64,000 bases of DNA from CAVQSS01 sp963746605 (GTDB lineage Bacteria; Desulfobacterota; RBG-13-43-22): the NCBI GenBank assembly GCA_963746605.1, contig CAVVCH010000002.1, positions 62,001 through 126,000 on the forward strand. The letters are read 5' to 3'. The number at the start of each line of letters is the position of its first letter. Position 1 is the first letter of the stretch. The notes under the pieces are model-generated. The model saw only the letters and a list, made by a program, of their open reading frames with translations. It was not told the DNA's origin and ran no database searches. Below, piece by piece: positions 56,022 to 63,548 of the stretch. The position numbers and the translations under genes were made by a program.

Positions 56022-56446
56022 CCGGGGAACTGGGCGGAGAGCACATCCGGAAATGCTACGCCTGCGGGGTCTGTTCGGCCCGCTGTCCGATTGAGAAGAT
56101 TGAACCGGAATACAACCCCCGCAAGATCATCCGCATGATTCTTTTGGGGATGGAAGCGGCGCTGCTCAAAGAAGCGCTGCTCTGGCACTGCTCCAACTGT
56201 TATACCTGCCAGGAGAGCTGCCCGCAGAACGTGAATTTCACCGAGGTGATTTTCGCCCTGCGCAATATGGCCATTCGCCAAGGAGTCGCCCCTCAGGGTA
56301 TGGGGGCGGCCCAGAACCTGCTCAGCCAGCAGGGGCGGATGTACGAGGTCGGGGAGTTCGAGAACGAAAAACGAGCGGAACTGGGGTTGCCGAAGATCAA
56401 GATGGACGTGGATAGTATCAAAAAACTATTAGAGGCCAACAAATAA
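55969..56446 (+). CDS. hdrC: HdrC-type iron-sulfur subunit
   Basis: The conserved frame is KKLDPDFKHRVAGELGG, CYACGVCSARCPIEK, CSNCYTCQESCPQNV and RGVAPQ-like C-terminal helices, the two-[4Fe-4S] layout of HdrC. No start codon is in that frame. ATG 55969 (MES/MER) with one extra base near 55975 gives a natural start, overlapping the previous gene. About 158 residues. It wires HdrA to HdrB. Confidence 0.83.
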
Positions 56447-56449
56447 AAG

Positions 56450-57083
56450 CCACACAGCCGAGGGCGGCTGTGCCACATTCAAAGCAACATATTATGGAAG
56501 GTAAGCGCGACTTGAAGATGTCGATGGGGGAAAATGTAGCACAGCCGCCCTCGGCTGTGCCCTCTGACAGCTTTCTCCAGGCTAAACCCGCCCACAGTCA
56601 CTATCGGCGGAATCTTCCCCACATTCAACAGGAAGACAAACCGGTTTTTGTGACCTTTACAACTTATAAGCGATGGGAATTGCCGATATCGGTCCGGGAC
56701 CTGGTCTTAAAACACTGTTTATATGATCATGGAAAGAAATTGGTTGTGCACGGAATCGTAGTAATGCCTGATCATGTACATATGGTTATCAGTCCCTTGA
56801 GGGATAACTATGGAGATATCTTTGGATTGTCCGAGATCATGCACGGTATCAAGGGGGCTTCGGCACACAGTATAAACAGACTTCTAAAAAGAAAAGGGCG
56901 TGTCTGGCAGGATGAATCCTTTGATCATATATTGAGGTCAGACGAAAAAATTAATAGTAAAGTAATCTACCTATGTGAAAATCCCGTGCGGAAGGGCTTG
57001 GTTGGTTCTGTGGATGATTACCCTTGGTTATGGAGGGAATGGGTAGAAGGAGAGGGCACAGCCGGGGGCGGCTGTGCTACATA
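56450..57083 (+). mobile_element. REP-bounded RAYT locus inserted between hdrC and hdrB
   Basis: Three copies of an ACAGCCG-loop-CGGCTGT palindrome surround and enter the transposase gene: about 56452-56474, 56537-56560 (with 5' GTAG) and 57055-57079 (inverted, ending CTAC). This head-to-head arrangement of GTAG-tagged REPs around a Y1 transposase is the normal form of a REP-associated tyrosine transposase unit. The element interrupts an otherwise tight hdr gene series without breaking a gene. Confidence 0.8.
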
Positions 57084-57084
57084 A
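56494..57084 (+). CDS. REP-associated tyrosine transposase (Y1/IS200-like, RAYT)
   Basis: About 196 residues from ATG 56494; the conserved domain begins near HYRRNLPHIQQEDKPVFVTF. The HUH motif is MPDHVHMVI, and the catalytic-Tyr region is KVIYLCENPVRKGLVG, typical of RAYT enzymes, which nick and move REP palindromes as single strands. The first residues (NVAQPPSAVPS) and the last (GTAGGGCAT) are encoded by the flanking REPs themselves, so the true start may be further in. It is transcribed in the same direction as the hdr genes. Confidence 0.85.
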   Translation: MEGKRDLKMSMGENVAQPPSAVPSDSFLQAKPAHSHYRRNLPHIQQEDKPVFVTFTTYKRWELPISVRDLVLKHCLYDHGKKLVVHGIVVMPDHVHMVISPLRDNYGDIFGLSEIMHGIKGASAHSINRLLKRKGRVWQDESFDHILRSDEKINSKVIYLCENPVRKGLVGSVDDYPWLWREWVEGEGTAGGGCAT

Positions 57085-57103
57085 AAGGCCCGAATAAAAA
57101 TTT

Positions 57104-57985
57104 ATGAAATACGCTTTTTTCCTGGGCTGCACCGTCCCGGTGCGCAATTTGAACTATGAGCTGGCCTCCCGCCGGGTGGCGGAACGGTTGGGGATTACCC
57201 TGGTGGACCTGGAGGATTTCCAGTGCTGCGGTTTCCCCATGAAATCTATCGATTTTTTTGATTCCCTGGTCATTGCCGCCCGCAACCTGGCCCTGGCGGA
57301 ACGGGAGAACCTATCGGTCTGCACGCTTTGTAGTGCCTGCGGCGGATCACTGAGCGAGGCCAATCACCTCCTGCGGCATAACCTTGATTTAAAAGCCCGG
57401 GTCAACGAGCGGCTGAGTTCGTTGAGCTTGGAATACCAGGGACGGCTCGAAGTCAAACATTTCATGCGCGTATTGTACGAAGATATCGGGCTGGATAAAA
57501 TCGCTGCAACCATACGCCGGCCCCTGAAGGGGTTCTCCTTTGCCCCGCATTACGGTTGCCATTATTTGAAACCGGCCGAAGCCACCGGTGGACTCGATCC
57601 GGTCGAGGATCCCATCACCCTGACCCGGCTGATCGAGGCCACCGGGGCCGCTTCGATGACGTATAACTCCCTGTTGCAGTGCTGCGGCGGCGGGGTCCTG
57701 GGGGCCAAAGAGGACCTGGCCAATACCCTGGCCGGAGAAAAACTGGGAGAATTGAATCGAGCCGGAGTCTCCGGGCTGGTGGTGATCTGCCCCTTCTGCA
57801 ATGTCATGTTCGAAGGCCAGCAGAAAAAGATCGAGAAGAAGCTGGAACAGAAATTAAAAGTCCCGATCCTCTATTACCCCCAATTGCTGGGCCTGGCCAT
57901 GGGTTTCCAGCCCGATGAACTGGGGTTCAAGTTGAACCGGGTGAAGGATAAGGAGTTTCTGAAGCAGATGGAGGCCGCTAATTAA
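57104..57985 (+). CDS. hdrB: HdrB-type subunit with two CCG domains
   Basis: A 293-residue protein with two Cys-rich CCG modules: GCTVPVRNLNYE with DFQCCGFPMKSIDFF and CTLCSACGG, then PHYGCHYLKP with LQCCGGGVLGA and CPFCNVMFEGQQ. In methanogens these cradle the noncubane [4Fe-4S] clusters that split the heterodisulfide. Bacteria without coenzyme M use HdrB-like proteins for other reactions; here MetVF or the GcvH-like lipoyl protein are possible partners. Confidence 0.9.
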   Translation: MKYAFFLGCTVPVRNLNYELASRRVAERLGITLVDLEDFQCCGFPMKSIDFFDSLVIAARNLALAERENLSVCTLCSACGGSLSEANHLLRHNLDLKARVNERLSSLSLEYQGRLEVKHFMRVLYEDIGLDKIAATIRRPLKGFSFAPHYGCHYLKPAEATGGLDPVEDPITLTRLIEATGAASMTYNSLLQCCGGGVLGAKEDLANTLAGEKLGELNRAGVSGLVVICPFCNVMFEGQQKKIEKKLEQKLKVPILYYPQLLGLAMGFQPDELGFKLNRVKDKEFLKQMEAAN

Positions 57986-58033
57986 AAAGATCGTTGCCGG
58001 TTGCAAGTTGCTGGGTAAAAGGTTTCTTTTGAT

Positions 58034-58104
58034 GTAGGGGAGGGGTTTATCCCCTCCCGTGGCCCAGGTGGTCAGAGGCGGGCGGGTATAAAACCCGCCC
58101 CTAC
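58034..58104. repeat. REP/inverted-REP pair, locus 4
   Basis: GTAGGGGAGGGG...CCCCTCCCG at 58034-58059 faces GGCGGGTATAAAACCCGCCC followed by CTACGAAAGA at 58078-58104. It lies between hdrB and the gcvH-like gene. Confidence 0.8.
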
Positions 58105-58181
58105 GAAAGACCCCGTTGGCTTTCATATTTTAGATGTAGAAAGAACTACAAAACAAATCCAGGGAGAAAAAGGAGGCGGTT

Positions 58182-58613
58182 ATGGAGATAGAAGGCTACA
58201 ATTTTCCGGATGATTTATGGTACGACAAAAATCATTTTTGGGCACGCCTGGAGGGCGACACCGTGGTCACGGGCACGACCGATTTCGCCCAGAAGCTGGC
58301 CGGGGAGATCGGCTACGTGGAGTTGCCGGAGAAGGGACAGAAAGTATCGCAGGGCAAACCTTTCGGTTCCATCGAATCCGGTAAATGGGTGGGGCGGATC
58401 TATGCCGTCGTATCGGGCCAGGTGACCGAGGTCAACGAGGCCCTGGAGGACGAACCGGAAGTGATCAATCAATCGCCCTACGATCAAGGCTGGATCTGCA
58501 AAATCTCCCCCGACAACCTGGACGCGGAAAAAGCCAATCTGATGGCGGCCGCCGATCTGAAGCCGTTTATTGAGGCGGAAGTGGCCCGGGTCAAAGAGTT
58601 GATGAATAAATAG
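58182..58613 (+). CDS. gcvH: GcvH-like lipoyl-carrier protein
   Basis: A 143-residue protein of the glycine cleavage H family with the lipoylation site FGSIESGKWVGRIYAVVSG, the modified residue being Lys68. No gcvT or gcvP is near, so it need not serve glycine cleavage. Stand-alone H-like lipoate proteins work with Hdr-like complexes in sulfur oxidation, and its place between hdrB and an FAD/FeS dehydrogenase suggests that here, too, a lipoyl disulfide may be the Hdr substrate. Ribosome site AAAAGGAGGCGGTT. Confidence 0.85.
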   Translation: MEIEGYNFPDDLWYDKNHFWARLEGDTVVTGTTDFAQKLAGEIGYVELPEKGQKVSQGKPFGSIESGKWVGRIYAVVSGQVTEVNEALEDEPEVINQSPYDQGWICKISPDNLDAEKANLMAAADLKPFIEAEVARVKELMNK

Positions 58614-58625
58614 AGGAGTATTTAT

Positions 58626-61208
58626 ATGGGTTACATCGATGAATTAAAACAGGTGGTAGGTCCGGAGAACGTCAACACCGGCACGATCGATTGCTTTAGT
58701 GTCTCCCGGGACCTCTCGGTTCATGAAGGCTTTCCGGAGGCCATCGTCTTTGTCCGCTCCACCGAAGAGGTGGTGGGGGTGGTCAAGGTCGCGGCGGCCC
58801 ACAAGATCCCGGTGACGCCCCGGGGAGCCGGCACCAGCGCCACCGGAGCGGCCCTGGCCGCCAAGGGCGGCATCCTGCTGGATCTCTCCCGCATGAACAA
58901 GATCAAGGAATTGAACAAGAACGATCGGTATGTGATCGTGGAACCGGGGATCATCTGCAATGCCCTGAACGCCCAACTGGAACCGACCCATTTCTTTCCC
59001 CCGGACCCCGGCAGCGCCCCCATTTGCACTATCGGCGGCATGATAGCCTGCAACGCCAGCGGCGTCCGGGCCGTCAAATATGGGACGACCCGGGACTACG
59101 TGATGGGGCTGGAGGTGGTTCTGGCCGACGGCCGGGTCATCCATACCGGATCGCTGGCCCCCAAAACCTCGGCCGGCTATGATCTGACCCACCTTTTCGC
59201 TTCCTCGGAAGGGACCCTGGGCATCATTACCTCGGCCACGCTGAAAATCCTGTCCAAACCATCCTATATCGCCTTTGCCAAGGCCTCCTTTCCCTCCATT
59301 GAATCGGCCGGCCGGACCGTGGAAAAGATCCTGTCCTCGGGGATCCGGCTGTCCTCCTGTGAAATTCTGGATGACATGTCGATCGAGGTGGTCAAGACGG
59401 CCATGAAGCTCGAGTTTCCGCCCGAGGTGAAGTGCGTGCTCTTCATGGAAATCGACGGCCACAAGCTGGAAGTCCAAGATTACATCGGCCGGATCGACGC
59501 CGTCTGCAAGGAAATGGGCGGTTTGGGCAACGAATGGTCGGACGACCCGGCCCAGCGGCTGGCCATGTGGTCGGCCCGGCAGGGTCTGACACCCTCCCTG
59601 TCCCGGATCAAACCGGGTTACCGGCTGATACCGATCGTGGAGGATTTCGGAATGCCCATCAGCCAGATCCCGGACACGATCACAGCGATCCAGGACGTGG
59701 GAAAACGGCATGATTTTCCGATCGCCACTTTCGGCCATATCGGGGACGGAAACTTGCACGCCGTCATTATCATGGACGTGCGCAAAAAGAATGAATGGGA
59801 AACCCTGCGTAAAATCGCCCAGGATTTTATCGATCTGACCATGAAGTTTCGCGGCACCCTGACCGCCGAACATGGCTTAGGCATGGCCAAGGCGCCCTAT
59901 ATCAAGATCGAACTGGGTAACGCCCTGGAAGTCATGGAGCAGATCAAAAAAACCCTGGATCCGGATGGCATTCTTAATCCGGGTAAGATGGGGTTCGAGG
60001 ACAGCCCCAGGGATATTCTAGAAAAATTCGCCTTTGCCCATTTCATCGAGCACCCGGAAGAGCTCCAAAGTTTCGGGGAAAAGATCGACAACGAGATCCT
60101 GGCCTGTATTCAATGCGGTTTCTGCCGGGCCGGTTGCCCCACGTACGGCCAGACCGGACTGGAGTCCATGAACGCCCGGGGCCGGGTGCTGCTGGCTTTG
60201 AGTTTGATGAGCGGCCGGTTGAAACCTTCGCAAGAAATAGCCACGCGGCTCTACCAGTGCACCAACTGCCTGAACTGTAAATACACCTGTCCTTCCCGGG
60301 TAGAGGTAGCGGACATCGTCCAGGCCGCCCGAAAGCGCCTGGCGGAAAACGGCTTTTTACCCGAGGTCTTTCAAGTTGGCAGCAAGAGTATTGCCCAATA
60401 CGGGAACCCTTTCGGGGAGCCCCGGGAAAAGCGAACCGACACCTTCCCGACCGGCTTTAAGCCAGCGCAAAAAGGGGCCGAGGTCCTGCTCTTCGGCGGC
60501 TGCGTCGGGTCCTATCAGGACATCAATATGATCCCGAACCTGATGGCCATTCTGGACAAGGCCGGTATCTCCTATACCGCCCTGGGTCAGGAAGAGGACT
60601 GCTGCGGGTACCTGAGCTATCTGATCGGCCAGGAGGATGATTTTCGAGCCTGCGTGGCCGGGAACACCCGGAAATTTGCCGACTTGGGGGTCAGGGAAAT
60701 CGTCACCAGTTGCCCGGGTTGCTATCGGACCCTGGCCAAACTCTACCCCGCCTACGGCGGTAATGCGGAGATCAAGGTTCATCATGTCACGACCTTCCTC
60801 AATGAGTTGCTGAACCAGGGCAAGGTTCCTCTGAAGGGCAACGGCGGCCAGAAAATCGCCTATCATGATCCCTGCGACCTGGGACGCCACATGAATATAT
60901 TCGAGGAGCCGCGTAACGTGCTGAAAAGCCTCCCCGGCGTGGAGCTGACCGAGTTCAAGCTCAACCGACTGCTGGCCAAGTGCTGCGGTAGCGGAGGCGG
61001 CGTGAAGGGTTTCGATAACCCCTTGAGCCAGGATATCGCCTATCAACGCGTCTTGCAGGCACTGGAGGTGGGCGCCGAGATGATCGTTTCCGCCTGCCCC
61101 TCTTGCAAAAGCAACCTGACCCAAGGGGCGGCCCGGGCCAGGAAAGAAAAGAAGGGCAAGATTAAGGTCAAGGATATTACCGAAGTCGTGGCCGCGGCCC
61201 TGGCGTAG
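58626..61208 (+). CDS. GlcD-GlcF fusion: FAD-linked dehydrogenase with FeS and CCG domains
   Basis: An 860-residue fusion. The N-terminal VAO/GlcD half has PRGAGTSATGAALAAKGGI, PDPGSAPICTIGGMIACNASG and the C-terminal FAD-oxidase part with FGHIGDGNLHAV and EHGLGMAKAPYI. From about 490 it continues with two [4Fe-4S] sites (CIQCGFCRAGCPTYG, CTNCLNCKYTCPSRVEV) and two CCG modules (GCVGSYQD...CCGYLS, CDLGRHMNI...CCGSGGGVKG). This is the layout of D-2-hydroxyacid (lactate/glycolate) dehydrogenases that donate electrons to quinones or ETF/Hdr-type partners. It is 12 bases behind gcvH. Confidence 0.88.
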   Translation: MGYIDELKQVVGPENVNTGTIDCFSVSRDLSVHEGFPEAIVFVRSTEEVVGVVKVAAAHKIPVTPRGAGTSATGAALAAKGGILLDLSRMNKIKELNKNDRYVIVEPGIICNALNAQLEPTHFFPPDPGSAPICTIGGMIACNASGVRAVKYGTTRDYVMGLEVVLADGRVIHTGSLAPKTSAGYDLTHLFASSEGTLGIITSATLKILSKPSYIAFAKASFPSIESAGRTVEKILSSGIRLSSCEILDDMSIEVVKTAMKLEFPPEVKCVLFMEIDGHKLEVQDYIGRIDAVCKEMGGLGNEWSDDPAQRLAMWSARQGLTPSLSRIKPGYRLIPIVEDFGMPISQIPDTITAIQDVGKRHDFPIATFGHIGDGNLHAVIIMDVRKKNEWETLRKIAQDFIDLTMKFRGTLTAEHGLGMAKAPYIKIELGNALEVMEQIKKTLDPDGILNPGKMGFEDSPRDILEKFAFAHFIEHPEELQSFGEKIDNEILACIQCGFCRAGCPTYGQTGLESMNARGRVLLALSLMSGRLKPSQEIATRLYQCTNCLNCKYTCPSRVEVADIVQAARKRLAENGFLPEVFQVGSKSIAQYGNPFGEPREKRTDTFPTGFKPAQKGAEVLLFGGCVGSYQDINMIPNLMAILDKAGISYTALGQEEDCCGYLSYLIGQEDDFRACVAGNTRKFADLGVREIVTSCPGCYRTLAKLYPAYGGNAEIKVHHVTTFLNELLNQGKVPLKGNGGQKIAYHDPCDLGRHMNIFEEPRNVLKSLPGVELTEFKLNRLLAKCCGSGGGVKGFDNPLSQDIAYQRVLQALEVGAEMIVSACPSCKSNLTQGAARARKEKKGKIKVKDITEVVAAALA

Positions 61209-61221
61209 AATTCTCGTATTA

Positions 61222-61309
61222 GCCGCGGACCCACGCAGACGGGGAAAGTTTTTATTCGGCCGTCCGGCCGAATAAAAATTGTCCGTAGTGGTCTGCGTGC
61301 GTCTGCGGC
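61222..61309. repeat. nested inverted repeat between glcDF and the dehydratase-family gene
   Basis: A perfect 14-base inverted repeat (TTTTTATTCGGCCG, two-base centre, CGGCCGAATAAAAA at 61249-61278) sits inside imperfect outer arms (GCCGCGGACCCACGCAGAC against GTCTGCGTGCGTCTGCGGC). The outer part resembles the common GTCTGCG intergenic repeat. The core could also act as a terminator in both directions. Confidence 0.75.
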
Positions 61310-61324
61310 AAAAAGGACTAGCTT

Positions 61325-62545
61325 ATGAAAACCATTCAGGCTGCCAAAATCATGAAAAAGATCATGGCCGATCATTTCCTGGATCTGGACCGGGCCGCCA
61401 AGGCGGGAAAACCCAAGGTGGCCTGGTGTACCAGTGTAGGGCCGGCCGAACTGTTGCGGGGCATGGGCTTCCTGGTCTACTTTCCGGAGAACCACGGTGC
61501 CATGCTGGGCGCCACCCGGATGGCCACGGAATTTATTCCGGCGGCCAATGCCATGGGCTACTCCCCGGAGATCTGTTCCTATTTGACCAGTGACATCGGG
61601 GCCTACCTGAAAAAAACAACGCCGTTGACCAAGGCCTATGGATTGGAATCTGTTCCCCGGCCGGATGTGCTGGTTTTCAACACCAACCAGTGCCGGGATG
61701 TGAAGGATTGGTTCGCCTGGTATGCCCGGGAACTGCAAGCGCCCCTGGTCGGGATCCATTCCTATCGGAATATCGGCGCCATCACCCGACATGAAATTCA
61801 GGATATCGCCGAACAGATCAAAGGTTTGATCCCCACCCTGGAAGAAGTCAGCGGAGAACCGTTCGACTTGGACCGTTTCCGGGAGGCGGTGCGCCTCTCC
61901 CGGGACACTTCCCGGCTCTGGCGGGCCGTACTGGAAACATCGGCGGCCGTTCCTTCGCCCTGGACCTTTTTTGACGCCACCATCCATATGGGGCCGGCGG
62001 TGGTGGCTCGGGGTACTCAAGAGGCCGTGGATTATTACCGGGTCCTGCTGGCCGAACTGGAACAACGGGTCCGGGACGGAGTCGCGGCCATCGAGGGGGA
62101 GAAACACCGGATCTACTGGGAAGGCATGCCCATCTGGGGAAAACTGCGTCCCCTGTCGGACCTGCTGGAATCCCTCCGGACCTGCGTGGTGGCCTCTACC
62201 TACTGCAACAGCTGGATCTTCGATCAACTCGATCCCGAGGAACCCTTTGAGAGCATGGCCCGGGCCTATACCGAACTGTTTATCGTCCGGGATGAAGGCT
62301 ACAAGGAGGAATACATCGAAAACTGTTTCCGGCGGTTCAAGTTCGACGGGATTATCTTCCATGATGCCCGAACCTGCCCCAACAACTCCAACAGCCGCTA
62401 CGGCATGCCGGAAAGGCTGGCGGAGCGGCTGGGGGTGGCGGTGCTGACAATCAACGGAGACTTGAATGATTTGCGCTGCTATTCGGAGGAACAGGCCAAG
62501 ACGCAGATCGAGGCTTTTGTGGAACAGTTGGAGGAAAGACGCTGA
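61325..62545 (+). CDS. benzoyl-CoA reductase/2-hydroxyacyl-CoA dehydratase family subunit
   Basis: A 406-residue protein of the BcrC/BadD-HgdB family: KVAWCTSVGPAELLRGMGF, FPENHGAMLGA, CSYLTSDIGAYL (cluster Cys), YWEGMPIWGKLRPL and DARTCPNNSNSRYG (second Cys) are family features. Such subunits bind a [4Fe-4S] cluster and the acyl-CoA and need a second subunit, which is not visible next to it, so a homodimeric or split arrangement is possible. The ATPase activator follows in the same train. The natural substrate is unknown. Confidence 0.85.
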   Translation: MKTIQAAKIMKKIMADHFLDLDRAAKAGKPKVAWCTSVGPAELLRGMGFLVYFPENHGAMLGATRMATEFIPAANAMGYSPEICSYLTSDIGAYLKKTTPLTKAYGLESVPRPDVLVFNTNQCRDVKDWFAWYARELQAPLVGIHSYRNIGAITRHEIQDIAEQIKGLIPTLEEVSGEPFDLDRFREAVRLSRDTSRLWRAVLETSAAVPSPWTFFDATIHMGPAVVARGTQEAVDYYRVLLAELEQRVRDGVAAIEGEKHRIYWEGMPIWGKLRPLSDLLESLRTCVVASTYCNSWIFDQLDPEEPFESMARAYTELFIVRDEGYKEEYIENCFRRFKFDGIIFHDARTCPNNSNSRYGMPERLAERLGVAVLTINGDLNDLRCYSEEQAKTQIEAFVEQLEERR

Positions 62546-62597
62546 AAGCGACGAGCGCCAAGGGATATGCCATAAAAATCGGCTACCCGGATTTTTT

Positions 62598-62676
62598 GTA
62601 GGGGCGGGTTTAATACCCGCCCGCCTCGGCCGGTTTAGGATAACAAGCGGCGGGTGGGGGTAAACCCCACCCCTAC
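62598..62676. repeat. REP/inverted-REP pair, locus 5
   Basis: GTAGGGGCGGGTTTAATACC followed by CGCCCG at 62598-62623 faces GGCGGGTGGGGG...CCCCACCCCTACGA ending at 62676. It lies between the dehydratase-family gene and its activator. Confidence 0.8.
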
Positions 62677-62705
62677 GAGAAGAACCGGATTATGCGAAAC
62701 TAGGG

Positions 62706-63494
62706 ATGGACGTTGAGATGATCTTCTGCGGAGTTGACGTAGGCTCCTCCACCACCAAGGTGGTTTTGATTGATGGGGAGAAGAAGCTCCTGGGCTGGGC
62801 CGTCCGCCGGTCCGGGACCGATTTCGCCGGTATGGCCGAGATCATCCTCCGGGAGGCCCTGGAGATGGCCGGAATGAAGGCGGTTCCCCATTATCTGCGG
62901 ACTATTTCCACGGGCTACGGCCGCAAGAACGTGCGCTACAGCCAGGGGGACAAAACGGAGATCAGTTGCCATGCCAAAGGGTGCTATCATTATTTTCCCC
63001 AGGCCATGACCGTGATCGATATCGGCGGGCAGGACAATAAGGTCATTCAATTGGATGCCCAAGGGCGGCGTCTCAATTTCAAAATGAACCGGAAATGCGC
63101 TGCCGGCACCGGGGCCTTTTTGGAGGAAATGGCCCTGCGTCTGGATATCCCGCTGTCCGAAATGAATCGGTTGGCGGTTCAATCCACCGACCCGGTGGAG
63201 CTGGGGAGCTTCTGTACGGTTTTCTCGGCCACCGAAGTCTTGGAAAAGATCCGCCAGGGAAGGCTGGTCAGCGATATTGTCAAGGGACTGTTTCTTTCAG
63301 TGCTCAAAAGGGTCATGGAGATGGACCTGCTGACCGCCCAGGTGGTCATGACCGGCGGGGTGGTGGCCTACAATCCTTATCTGGTTACCATGATGGCGGA
63401 ATTGCTCCAGCGGCCGGTCCGGGTGCCGGAACACCCCCAGTTGACCGGGGCGTTGGGGGCGGCCCTGTTTGCGGCGGAGGGGGCCGCGGACTGA
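62706..63494 (+). CDS. ATPase activator of dehydratase/benzoyl-CoA reductase family (BcrA/BadF/HgdC type)
   Basis: A 262-residue ASKHA-fold ATPase. CGVDVGSSTTKVVLIDG is the phosphate-1 loop, TVIDIGGQDNKVI the second, and KCAAGTGAFLEEMA with the cluster Cys plus SFCTVFSATEV with a second Cys bind the [4Fe-4S] cluster between the two subunits of a homodimer. MTGGVVAYNPYL is the adenosine motif. It delivers one low-potential electron per ATP-driven cycle, presumably to the preceding gene product. Confidence 0.92.
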   Translation: MDVEMIFCGVDVGSSTTKVVLIDGEKKLLGWAVRRSGTDFAGMAEIILREALEMAGMKAVPHYLRTISTGYGRKNVRYSQGDKTEISCHAKGCYHYFPQAMTVIDIGGQDNKVIQLDAQGRRLNFKMNRKCAAGTGAFLEEMALRLDIPLSEMNRLAVQSTDPVELGSFCTVFSATEVLEKIRQGRLVSDIVKGLFLSVLKRVMEMDLLTAQVVMTGGVVAYNPYLVTMMAELLQRPVRVPEHPQLTGALGAALFAAEGAAD

Positions 63495-63548
63495 AAAGAA
63501 TAATAATTACATACAGTTTGGAATTTCACATAAACAGGAGGACAGAAG

